From: UBA5239 sp031548025
GTDB lineage: Bacteria > Verrucomicrobiota > Lentisphaeria > Victivallales > Victivallaceae
Length of the DNA: 64,000 bases
Reading direction: 5' to 3'
NCBI GenBank assembly: GCA_031548025.1
Contig: JAVBRM010000050.1
Location: forward strand, 3,441 to 67,440
In this document: piece by piece, positions 25,056 through 32,442 of the stretch
Position numbering within the stretch: position 1 is the first letter of the stretch
Layout of the letters: each line of letters starts with the position of its first letter
Program-made: the position numbers and the translations under genes
The notes under the pieces: generated by a model
What the model was told of the DNA's origin: nothing
What the model saw: the letters and a program-made list of their open reading frames with translations, nothing else
Databases searched by the model: none

Positions 25056-27875
25056 TTACGCAAAATAATTTCTCATTATGATGGTTTTGATCTCAAAAGG
25101 TTTGAAATTGAGTTCCGGGCCGTTGATCTTAGCTTCGTTTTCTTCCAACAGGTCGGTCTCGAACCATTGGGGGCCTTCAGGCAGGGGCAATGACGCGCTT
25201 TTGCCTTTGGTTTCGAAACAGCGGAAAACGATATTGTTGCCTTTGAAAGACGGCTTGACGTTGGCGATAATGATTCCCGTACCGGTCGAGTCGGGCATGA
25301 CCGGTAAAACTAGTGTCCTGTCAAGCTCAAATTTGTAACAAGGATTGCGAAGATTCCGGGTTTGGTTTGAATTCGCCGGAACCGCCGATAGCTGGCTATC
25401 GAAGGTTTCCGGCGGGTTCGAAGCAAGCGCGGAAGATTGCAACCGCCCTGCGGCAAGCGTCTTTCCGGTGGATTTATTCTCATGAATACTCGGACGATGC
25501 CCGCATCGCCCTTCGTCTTCCTGAAAAAAATCCCCTCGCAAATCCAGCTTGTCCTTGTTACAAATTTGAGCTTGACAGGACACCTGGCCGGGAGTGGCGG
25601 AGGCTTCCGCTATGCCGACGCCAACCGGGTACAGCGGGCTGTTGAGTTCGAAACCGACCCTGCCGTCGGGTATTTCGCCGGGGGATAGCGGCGCAATCCG
25701 GAAACGTCCGACGTAGGTCCCCGGCGGCGGGCGGTGAACGCCTTCTTTGCTCCCGTCATCGTGAACGATCAGGCCGCCGGAAGTACAGCCGATGCCGCGC
25801 AGGATGCAATTGCGCAGAGTCGAGCCATCCAATTCCCACATGCGGTGATCCGCGGCGATCGTCACGCCGCCATTGGTATCATTGATGCTGATCCATTTGG
25901 AAGCCAGTCTGATCCGGGTAATGGCATCGTCGGATTTGGAGCGCTCCGGAGTCGCCAGTTTCGCGAAATCGAGACCGTGATCGTAAATGGTTTCCGGGTA
26001 AGTTACCGCTCCGAACGGTACTCCGTAGCGGATAACCGGTTTTTCCGTACCCGCAAATGGAAAAGCCTGTTCGATCCGGACGTATTTGCCGCCTTGCCAG
26101 TCGATGCTGTCCTCGATGTCGATAACCGGTTGTTCCGCGACCATGGTGATGGTCTGGGTGAAGCTTTGGCTGTAAATGCTGCCGCGCAGCCGGATCCGGC
26201 AGTAAACCGCGTTATTGTCCAGCAGTTCGATTGTTTCCAACAGGGCCGGAATGACCCGTCCGGTAAGCTCCATGTTGCAGATATAATCGCCGCGTTTTTC
26301 TTCCAACCCAAGCAGTCCGGCTTTATTGAATAAACAGCGGTTGGCGGTTTTGTCGAACAGGGTCAGCTCACCGCTGACGCGGTCGATTTCCAGAATGAAA
26401 AAGCGGTTCTCATAACGGTTGCTGCCAGCTTCGCAATTGGGCTTGAGGCGGTCGGATTCGACGCCGTCGGCAATCTGACAGCAGGGAATATTTTCCAGGG
26501 CTTTGCCTTCTTCCAGATAATAGACTCCGGCTCCGAATGCCGGAATATTTTCCGCCAGAAATTCGAACTCGAATGACCGGGTGAGGCCGGCGATGCTGGT
26601 GATGGTTTTGAAAGGAACCGGATTGCCGTTGCCATCGATCAGTCTGAACTGCAATTGTGGGGACGGAGTCTGGTGCGATAACGCGGCGTTGTGCGGGCCA
26701 TAAGCCGTGACGTGGGCGCGGATGGTTTCCGTGCGCCGCCAGCCGAGCGGATTGAAGACGACAATCGGAAATGCTTTGGTGTGTGGCGAGGTAGTTTTGG
26801 CAGCCAGCGCCCATGCCATTCTTTTCGTCGCCTGTTCCGCCACGGCGCGGGCGGAGAGTTTACAGTCGAGCTTATCGCGGTCGGCCCATGTCCCGCCGAC
26901 GCCGTTCTGATTGTGGTCCATGCCGTCAAGCAGCCAGTGCCAGGCTTCGGTCATGGCTTCCCGCGGATAGAGACGCGGTATAAGCGTGCCGAAAAACTCA
27001 GCGGTGAACATGGCGTTTTCGCATGGCAGGTCCAGCGGCCAGATATCCGGCCACGAGCTTTCGACATTGGGCCACAGACTGGGAATTTCTCCGGAAATTT
27101 CCTTGGGGTTATCAGGGAAGTATTTTGCGAAAAATTCGCTGTAGGTGCAGAATTCCAGTTTTCGGTGCCCTTCGGTGTTCCAGCGCTGGATATTGTTGAT
27201 GACAGATTCGGGAATCACGCAAAGATCGGTCCCCCACTGGCAAATCTGCCGGTAGTCGGCCTGACTGAAATACTCCTCGAACTTTTCCTCGCCGGCAAGC
27301 ATTTCTCCGTAGTCGATGCCGAAACTCAATAATTTGCGGCACCTGGCGTAATGCAGCGGTGCATAGGACCGGATCGATGAGCCGTCCGGCGCGGTATAAA
27401 TGATGTGGTCGGTATGCGAAGGACAGCCATGCGAAAGAAACAGGACGTCCATGCCGGATTTCAGCGCGATCTGCGGCATTTGCGGCGAGATGCCGGGAAT
27501 ATCGGACACACTCAAAATCTTTGAAGACATCCCGAAATGTTTCAGGCAGAAATCGCGTCCTGTATGGATATTCCGCACCCAGGTTTCGCCGGAGGGCTGG
27601 TGGGTATAGGTGATCGAACGCACCGGAATGACTTCCAGCCGCCCGCTCTCGATCAAATCGCGGATTCGTTCGGTTTCCTCCGGGAAACTGTCGAGATAAA
27701 ATTCCATGAAATTGACCGCTTCCACCATGAACCGGTAATCCGGATATTTCTCCAGCATTTCCAATGCGGTACGGATGATAAAAACGCCGCGGGTGAGGCA
27801 TTCTTCGCGCGCTCCCCCCCAAAACAGATCCAAATGGGAAAACGGCACGATACAAAGAGGCATGGGAGTCGGCAT
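25056..27875 (-). CDS. GH38-type alpha-mannosidase with in-frame MITE insertion
   Basis: A 939-aa cytoplasmic protein of the glycoside hydrolase 38 type. The metal-site motif is HLDLFW (His14, Asp16) and the likely nucleophile is Asp125 in LSVSDIPGISPQMPQI. A central helical domain and a C-terminal beta-sandwich half follow (WRRTETIRAHV, then FLIDG-type strands). Residues about 765-854 are not GH38 sequence: they are the translation of a 271-bp repeated element (25313-25583), after which the mannosidase frame resumes with PVMPDSTGTGIII. The product therefore carries an insert of about 90 residues in its C-terminal beta domain; activity may be reduced or kept. It is 15 bp from iclR. GH38 enzymes remove alpha-mannose; substrate is otherwise unknown. 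Confidence 0.85.
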   Translation of the reverse strand: MPTPMPLCIVPFSHLDLFWGGAREECLTRGVFIIRTALEMLEKYPDYRFMVEAVNFMEFYLDSFPEETERIRDLIESGRLEVIPVRSITYTHQPSGETWVRNIHTGRDFCLKHFGMSSKILSVSDIPGISPQMPQIALKSGMDVLFLSHGCPSHTDHIIYTAPDGSSIRSYAPLHYARCRKLLSFGIDYGEMLAGEEKFEEYFSQADYRQICQWGTDLCVIPESVINNIQRWNTEGHRKLEFCTYSEFFAKYFPDNPKEISGEIPSLWPNVESSWPDIWPLDLPCENAMFTAEFFGTLIPRLYPREAMTEAWHWLLDGMDHNQNGVGGTWADRDKLDCKLSARAVAEQATKRMAWALAAKTTSPHTKAFPIVVFNPLGWRRTETIRAHVTAYGPHNAALSHQTPSPQLQFRLIDGNGNPVPFKTITSIAGLTRSFEFEFLAENIPAFGAGVYYLEEGKALENIPCCQIADGVESDRLKPNCEAGSNRYENRFFILEIDRVSGELTLFDKTANRCLFNKAGLLGLEEKRGDYICNMELTGRVIPALLETIELLDNNAVYCRIRLRGSIYSQSFTQTITMVAEQPVIDIEDSIDWQGGKYVRIEQAFPFAGTEKPVIRYGVPFGAVTYPETIYDHGLDFAKLATPERSKSDDAITRIRLASKWISINDTNGGVTIAADHRMWELDGSTLRNCILRGIGCTSGGLIVHDDGSKEGVHRPPPGTYVGRFRIAPLSPGEIPDGRVGFELNSPLYPVGVGIAEASATPGQVSCQAQICNKDKLDLRGDFFQEDEGRCGHRPSIHENKSTGKTLAAGRLQSSALASNPPETFDSQLSAVPANSNQTRNLRNPCYKFELDRTLVLPVMPDSTGTGIIIANVKPSFKGNNIVFRCFETKGKSASLPLPEGPQWFETDLLEENEAKINGPELNFKPFEIKTIIMRNYFA
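25313..25583. repeat. 271-bp MITE-like element, copy 1 (inside GH38 gene)
   Basis: Perfect terminal inverted repeats of 32 bp begin GTGTCCTGTCAAGCTC at 25313 and end with the complement at 25583. The interior holds a nested hairpin (CGCCGGAA ... TTTCCGGCG around CGATAGC/GCTATCG, about 25373-25415). The element encodes no transposase. It is about 96% identical (about 11 mismatches) to 63664-63934. On the minus strand one frame is open throughout and is the frame used by the host gene. A net insertion of 273 bp, element plus 2 bp, would keep the frame; I could not define a convincing target duplication. Confidence 0.9.
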
Positions 27876-27890
27876 GATATGAACATCCTG

Positions 27891-28637
27891 TTATAAAATT
27901 ATGGATTTGGCGATACCGGCGGCAATGCGCCGGAGTTCCTTGATGATATTTTCCGCATATTCGCCCTGGAAACGGTATTCGGGCACAAAGCAACTCAGGG
28001 CCGCGATAATTGTATCATATTCCCGAATGGGAAAAGCCAGCATCACGGTCTCGTTTCTGGTGTTGGCGAGATACTCGAGCTTGGAGATTTCCGCCAGCGC
28101 CTTGAGAAATTCTTCTTTGTCGATAACTTCCGGCCAGAGTTTACCGGGCGCCCCGTTCCGCTCGAAACATTTCTCCTGCTGTTCGCGGGACAAGCCGGAC
28201 ATCAGGACTCGCCCGCCGACACTTTGATATGGATTCTCCACATCGGGAGTGAGTTTGTCAGAGACCTGTATCGAGCGGGTCGGCGATTCCTTGCAGACGA
28301 TATGGCGTTTGTTGTCGAGCAGATGCGAAACACAGATATATTCGCCGAACTGTTCCGAAAAATCGCGCAGATATTTGGCTGACGCTTTCCGCAACGAATT
28401 CCGGTCGCAATAATGACGCGAGAGCAGGGCGGTTTTCCGGCCCAGGACATATCCGGTTTTGCGCCCGGCAAACTCCAGATAACCCAGATCGCTCATCGTT
28501 CGGACAATCCGGGAAACAGTCGGCACCTTCATGCCGGTAACCGCCGCCAGGGCGGAGATCGTATGAGGTTCATTCGGAGATCTGGCAATCACCTCGAGAA
28601 TGATAAATGATTTTTCGACGGCTTGTATTTTATCCAT
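27891..28637 (-). CDS. IclR-family transcriptional regulator
   Basis: A 248-aa regulator. The winged helix-turn-helix is at residues 1-70 (AVEKSFIILEVIARSPNE, TISALAAVTGMKVPTVSRIVRTMSDLGYLE). The IclR effector domain follows, with the YLRDFSEQFGEYICVSHLLDN and VGGRVLMSGLSREQQEK segments and the closing AFPIREYDTIIAALSCFVPEYRF. It is first in the operon with GH38 and SGNH and probably regulates the operon in response to a sugar acid or a mannose-containing glycan product. Its own promoter is consensus-like. Confidence 0.92.
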   Translation of the reverse strand: MDKIQAVEKSFIILEVIARSPNEPHTISALAAVTGMKVPTVSRIVRTMSDLGYLEFAGRKTGYVLGRKTALLSRHYCDRNSLRKASAKYLRDFSEQFGEYICVSHLLDNKRHIVCKESPTRSIQVSDKLTPDVENPYQSVGGRVLMSGLSREQQEKCFERNGAPGKLWPEVIDKEEFLKALAEISKLEYLANTRNETVMLAFPIREYDTIIAALSCFVPEYRFQGEYAENIIKELRRIAAGIAKSIIL

Positions 28638-28664
28638 ATGACTATCACGCTATGTTTTATCAAC

Positions 28665-28692
28665 ATTATAGCGAATCTTCGGATAAAATCAA
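28665..28692 (-). promoter_or_regulatory. Promoter of the iclR-GH38-SGNH operon
   Basis: On the minus strand TTGATT (28687-28692) and TATAAT (28665-28670) are 16 bp apart, with iclR starting 28 bp after the -10 box. Adjacent A+T-rich DNA contains no clear large palindrome. Confidence 0.7.
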
Positions 28693-28814
28693 CCCATTTT
28701 ATCGTTTTCTCTGCCGATTCTCTCGCTATGCGGTAAAATGCCGCTTTTCCCTTGCCAATATAATCCTATTAACTAAATCTAATAAAATCCTAACAAAATA
28801 AGAATGATTCCTAT

Positions 28815-28843
28815 TTGCGGCATTGGCCAGTTCATAGTATAAT
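28815..28843 (+). promoter_or_regulatory. Promoter of the small heat-shock operon
   Basis: TTGCGG at 28815-28820, 17-bp spacer, TATAAT at 28838-28843. It would give a leader of about 138 nt before the Hsp20 gene. A 10-bp palindrome GAGAATTCTC lies at 28862-28871 just after the expected start site. I did not find a CIRCE element. Confidence 0.6.
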
Positions 28844-28910
28844 AAACCACACGAGAATAGGGAGAATTCTCATTATATAAAAAATATTGCTGCCCTTGGC
28901 GGGATAAGCG

Positions 28911-28992
28911 AGGAGGAGGTGATTGTGCCCGGAATTTATTGTTTTCAGTTATGATTTTGTTGTATGAAAGAATGAGGAGTAACATTTTATGA
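28911..28992 (+). promoter_or_regulatory. Hsp20 leader with two chained mini-ORFs
   Basis: A near-complete anti-rRNA site, GGAGGTGATT at 28915-28924, sits directly before GTG 28925, which opens a 9-codon frame (MPGIYCFQL) with its stop at 28952-28954. That stop overlaps ATG 28951, which opens a 13-codon frame (MILLYERMRSNIL) whose stop at 28990-28992 overlaps the Hsp20 ATG at 28989. Both junctions are ATGA. The Hsp20 gene also has its own GAGGAG site inside the second mini-ORF. The arrangement looks like translational coupling; whether the peptides are made is unknown. Confidence 0.45.
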
Positions 28993-29483
28993 ATGGCGAA
29001 TTATTATCGCAGAAAAAGAAAGAGTCACACCTTTCACCCGGCATAAAACCGATAAATTCAATAGAGGAATTTCACAAGCAGATCAATGAAATTTTTAATA
29101 ATCTATTTGGGGATGACGCCTGGTTTGAAACACGTGGCAATAACGGAATTTTTGTGCCGCGTTTTGAAGTCAATGAAAATAATGAGCGGATTGAAGTTTC
29201 TGCCGAACTGCCCGGAGTTGAAGAAAATGGATTTACTGTTTCAATTGTTGATGGTCTTTTATGCATTAGCGGTGAAAAGCGTGTTGAATCCGAATCCAAT
29301 GATAAAGGTTATCATTTTTCAGAAAGAAGTTATGGTTCCTTCCAGCGTTCATTTGTTCTGCCGGATGGACTTGATCTTGAAAAACTCAACGCCAAATTCA
29401 AAAACGGCGTATTGAAAATTACTCTGCCGAAAAGTGAAGAAAAACGGAAGAGTGTCAAAAAAATCAGTATAAAGCATGAATAA
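28989..29483 (+). CDS. Hsp20/alpha-crystallin small heat-shock protein
   Basis: A 164-aa cytosolic holdase. After an N-terminal arm with an EEFHKQINEIFNNLFGDD helix, the alpha-crystallin domain covers about residues 55-150: PRFEVNENNERIEVSAELPGVEENGF, CISGEKRVE, YGSFQRSFVLPDGLD and the signature FKNGVLKITLPK. It should bind unfolding proteins and oligomerise. No signal peptide is present, in contrast to the next gene. It is followed after 15 bp by a second Hsp20-type gene; both are likely expressed from the promoter at 28815. Confidence 0.93.
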   Translation: MNGELLSQKKKESHLSPGIKPINSIEEFHKQINEIFNNLFGDDAWFETRGNNGIFVPRFEVNENNERIEVSAELPGVEENGFTVSIVDGLLCISGEKRVESESNDKGYHFSERSYGSFQRSFVLPDGLDLEKLNAKFKNGVLKITLPKSEEKRKSVKKISIKHE

Positions 29484-29498
29484 TGAGGATAAAAAATC

Positions 29499-30203
29499 AT
29501 GAACAGATACAACAATGAGAATAAAAAATATGTCACTGTGGCATTTCCGATCATTATGGTCAGCCTGGTGATCTTCCTGTTTTTTGCATCAAACCTGTGG
29601 TCCAAAGCCAAAGCCAAAGATACCGGGAAAAAGGATAAACCCGTGAGAATACAAAAAAAATCAGGATTTAAACTGGCGGGAATCAATCTTCCGACAGAGG
29701 GAACGGAGCCTGGTGATATGAATCCGCCCTGCCGGGCATTCCGGAATTATTCCGAACTTGATCCTTTTACTGAAATGCGGCAGATGCATGACAATATGGA
29801 ACGGCTTTTTGCAAATACCTTCAACCGCTTTCGTCTCAGTCCTGGGTTCAATTCGAAGGACCATCCATTTCAATTCATGCCTCAAGTTGATTTATGCGAG
29901 AACAAAGACGCTTACTCTGTTCGGCTGGATGTGCCGGGCGTCAAAAAATCCGATCTGAAGATCATGATCGAAGGGAATGTTCTGATCGTCAGTGGTAAAC
30001 GTGATGCACGGCACGATACCGTCAAGTGCGATGAAGTCATTAGTTCGGAGCGTTCTCACGGTGAGTTTGTTCGGAGTGTTGCCCTGTCCGGAGGATTTGA
30101 TAAGAAAAAAATCAAAGCCGAATGCAAAGATGGCGTGTTGACCATCACCATCCCCAAAAATAATACCCCTTCGCAAGGCGAATTTACCGTAAAGATTGAT
30201 TGA
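29499..30203 (+). CDS. Membrane-anchored Hsp20 family protein
   Basis: A 234-aa protein with one hydrophobic segment (about residues 11-32, VTVAFPIIMVSLVIFLFFAS) directly after a short charged start, then a basic linker (SKAKAKDTGKKDKP). The alpha-crystallin domain is at about 125-232: PQVDLCENKDAYSVRLDVPGVKKSDLK, VSGKRDARHD, HGEFVRSVALSGGFD and CKDGVLTITIPK. The orientation is not certain: basic residues on both sides allow either. If the C-terminus is outside it would be a periplasmic, membrane-tethered holdase, which is rare for this family. It is co-transcribed with the soluble Hsp20. Confidence 0.88.
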   Translation: MNRYNNENKKYVTVAFPIIMVSLVIFLFFASNLWSKAKAKDTGKKDKPVRIQKKSGFKLAGINLPTEGTEPGDMNPPCRAFRNYSELDPFTEMRQMHDNMERLFANTFNRFRLSPGFNSKDHPFQFMPQVDLCENKDAYSVRLDVPGVKKSDLKIMIEGNVLIVSGKRDARHDTVKCDEVISSERSHGEFVRSVALSGGFDKKKIKAECKDGVLTITIPKNNTPSQGEFTVKID

Positions 30204-30257
30204 TTCCAGATCAATTCGTAAACAATAACGGTATAAGGGTAATGTGTTAGTTATCTG

Positions 30258-30400
30258 GATTTCCCAAGGAGGGGCTGCATCTTCGAGGCAGCCGTTCTCG
30301 TCGGGCCGAATATCCTGTCGCCTTCGGGTAACCCGGTAAGCCATGCAAAGTGAACGGCGGCCTCGGAGAGACCGCCCCACCTTGTCAGTCGATTTTCAGT
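30258..30400. ncRNA. Candidate structured RNA, three hairpins
   Basis: This G+C-rich island in A+T-rich DNA holds three stem-loops: GGCTGC/GCAGCC at 30273-30293, CGGGT/ACCCG at 30325-30335 and GGCGG/CCGCC at 30356-30376. Neither strand encodes a convincing protein. It does not match a riboswitch family that I can name; the strand is undetermined. It lies after the Hsp20 genes and before the IS110-family element. Confidence 0.3.
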
Positions 30401-30778
30401 CCTATGAAACAGAATTGGCGAACGATGTTGATTTGTGTAACCGTATATCAGAAAAATCAATGAATTATCTCTGATTATGAATTAGTTACATCAAATAATA
30501 AAGATAACAATTCCTCTTTCCTGGTTTTGAGACTCAGGGGTATGATTCTGCTGAATTTGTATAAAATACGCTTTAATCCATAGTTTGATCTCTTGTTAAA
30601 CGAAATCATGTACCGGTATGTAATTTGGATTTATTCTCCCATGCGAGGCATCGAAATAAAATTTCGTCCATCAAAAATTGTTCAATTATACCGGCTGGAC
30701 CACGCTGGCCACGGAGCTGAACGGACTCGTCACTACCACAGTAAAATCGGTCTCGACATGATTTCATATTTATATAAA
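30401..30778. other. Intergenic, no supported gene
   Basis: An A+T-rich stretch with no coding pattern or promoter that I can defend. A short run at 30690-30760 reads like a fragment of a coding sequence (LATELNGLVTTTVKSVST then stop) and may be the tail of a gene broken by the insertion, but it is too short to identify. Confidence 0.4.
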
Positions 30779-30791
30779 AAGGGGGTGATTA

Positions 30792-32174
30792 TTATGCGGA
30801 AACGGCGGTCAACGTATAGCCCATGCGACCGGCTTTCCGGCGTAAATTCTTCAGTTCTCTTTCTTGACGTTTGTGTCGGTAGAATTCGGCGTCATAGCGG
30901 ATGGTTCGAATGTCGTTTTTCAGAATGTGATAGATGATGGTGGCGAGTTTACGGGCGATGGCGATTTTGGCGACGCCAGGTCCGACTCGGCTTTTCAATC
31001 GTCGGTGATTTTCGCCGAGAAATGAATCCGTCCACTGTACGGTCATGGCCGCGCCGGCCAGGGCGTCGCGCAATGGATTGGCGGAGCGTTTGGTTTTGCT
31101 GTTTTTGTTGCGCCCGGCGCTGACCTGATTAACCGGTGCGAGAGCAAGCCATGAAACGAAATGTTTGTCGGTGGCCCAAGCCTCGACGTTTGTGCCGACT
31201 GTAGATAGCAAAGTCATCACGGTTGAGGCGCCGATACCACAGAGTTGCGTCAGGTCCGTCCCGAAAATCTCATACAGGATCGGGCGCAGTTTATACGGAA
31301 ATTCCATGCAGTCCTCACGATAATTTAAAGGTGGCGGAGGCAAATCCGTTTTCGCTGCTTTTTTGGAGAATTTTTCCAGCATTTGATAGATTTCTTCGTT
31401 CAGTTCATGCAATTGTCGCTGCTGGTCGCAATAGCATCGATACCAGGCCCTTACTACCGCCAAATGATTCGGCTTAAGATTGGCTTCAAATGCCGCCAAG
31501 CACTCTTTGTCCGTTTTTTTAACCCTCACATCGACAAGCTTGAGCAATGCATGTGGATCGTGAATGCCGCTAAGAATGGCCTCGATAATGCGCCTCCCGC
31601 TCAAACCGAGCGTGTCACTCACCACCTGGTCCAGCCGGAAATTCATCTTGACCAATTCCGTGTTGATTCGCTGAGCATGACGCGCCATATCATTAATCAT
31701 TTTGCTTCGGCAATCCCATAGGCTACGCAGAGCCGCTACCTGACCGTCCGGCACAAACGACGCTCGCAAAAAACCGTAACAATGCAACCGGCTGATCCAA
31801 ATACAATCCGCATGATCACTTTTGGGACGACCTTTTACGCCCTTGAAATCACGCGCATTCACCAGGCAAACCTCAAAACCGGCATCCTGCAACATTTCAA
31901 ACACCGGGATCCAGTAAATCCCCGTCGCCTCCATCGCCACCGCCGTTACTTGCCGTTTTTTTAAATAGATGATCAATTCGTGCAATTCACCCGTCAATGT
32001 CCCGAAAGTTCTCACTTCCGGCTCCCGATTGTCCACAAAACCGCCCGGACACGCCCAGATTTCCTCCTTGTGTAAATCCAAACCCGCCGCATGCGGATTG
32101 AGCATTTCCAGATTTTTACGAAATTTACGACTTGACTTTTCCGACTTTTGGCTGTCTAATGTAGTGGTGTTCAT
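30792..32174 (-). CDS. IS110-family transposase
   Basis: A 460-aa DEDD recombinase. The N-terminal RuvC-like domain has GLDLHKEEIW (Asp33), VAMEATGIYW and NARDFKGVKGRPKSDHADCIW, which carry the acidic catalytic residues. The C-terminal Transposase_20 domain has LTQLCGIGASTVMTLLSTVG and LAPVNQVSAGRNKNSKTKRSANPLRDALAGAA; the serine in VSAGRNK is the probable nucleophile. It appears intact. A strong AAGGAGG site is 40 bp upstream of the ATG with a hairpin between them (CCGAAGA/TCTTCGG), and there is no site next to the ATG. In this family a bridge RNA from the non-coding end guides target choice. Confidence 0.93.
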   Translation of the reverse strand: MNTTTLDSQKSEKSSRKFRKNLEMLNPHAAGLDLHKEEIWACPGGFVDNREPEVRTFGTLTGELHELIIYLKKRQVTAVAMEATGIYWIPVFEMLQDAGFEVCLVNARDFKGVKGRPKSDHADCIWISRLHCYGFLRASFVPDGQVAALRSLWDCRSKMINDMARHAQRINTELVKMNFRLDQVVSDTLGLSGRRIIEAILSGIHDPHALLKLVDVRVKKTDKECLAAFEANLKPNHLAVVRAWYRCYCDQQRQLHELNEEIYQMLEKFSKKAAKTDLPPPPLNYREDCMEFPYKLRPILYEIFGTDLTQLCGIGASTVMTLLSTVGTNVEAWATDKHFVSWLALAPVNQVSAGRNKNSKTKRSANPLRDALAGAAMTVQWTDSFLGENHRRLKSRVGPGVAKIAIARKLATIIYHILKNDIRTIRYDAEFYRHKRQERELKNLRRKAGRMGYTLTAVSA

Positions 32175-32224
32175 AACACTGGTGCCGAAGAGGTTAAGAT
32201 GTGTTCTTCGGTGCCTCCTTTTTT

Positions 32225-32253
32225 ATCTTCGCACCGATTTCCACTTTTGTCAA
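32225..32253 (-). promoter_or_regulatory. Candidate IS110 promoter
   Basis: On the minus strand TTGACA (32248-32253), 17 bp, then GAAGAT (32225-32230). It would transcribe the transposase. Upstream of it (32290-32320) is a stem-loop with CACGCTT/AAGCGTG arms that could belong to the element's bridge RNA. Confidence 0.5.
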
Positions 32254-32382
32254 GGCAATTTCGTGTCGCAAAGTGACTTTGAACCCAAGTTTCCACGCTT
32301 TTTGTGGAAGCGTGCGCTACCGGGAACGCTGGCCGATTACTTACACTATAAGGATTATCGGGAAAAAAATTATTTCAGGGTG

Positions 32383-32427
32383 TTGACAAAGATATTCCCG
32401 GCTGTATAATATTTACAGAAACGTTTC
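32383..32427 (+). promoter_or_regulatory. Cassette 2 promoter and LacI-type operator
   Basis: TTGACA at 32383-32388, a 16-bp spacer and TATAAT at 32405-32410. At the expected start site lies the palindrome GAAACGTTTC (32418-32427) with the central CG step typical of LacI-family operators. The layout implies autorepression of the regulator and its downstream cassette. Confidence 0.8.
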
Positions 32428-32442
32428 AGATAAACATTTCAG

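Larger units (their letters stand above)
30779..32330 (-). mobile_element. IS110-family insertion sequence, ends approximate
   Basis: The element holds one DEDD-type transposase on the minus strand with about 150-200 bp of non-coding sequence upstream of it. IS110-family elements lack clear terminal inverted repeats, so ends cannot be fixed here; the coordinates are estimates. It lies between the heat-shock operon and the cassette 2 regulator promoter at 32383, and may have brought in or altered that promoter region. Confidence 0.6.

Noticed and set aside
25437..25688. Small plus-strand frames across the 271-bp element
   Set aside because: They are the reverse frames of the repeat and appear only because of its low stop content; no ribosome site or conserved start.
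30258..30400. c-di-GMP riboswitch
   Set aside because: GGGTTACC-like and GCAAAG-like pieces occur, but not in the order or spacing of the class I aptamer.
30593..30937. Plus-strand frame of 114 codons at the IS110 border
   Set aside because: It runs into the antisense of the transposase and has no start context or domain pattern.
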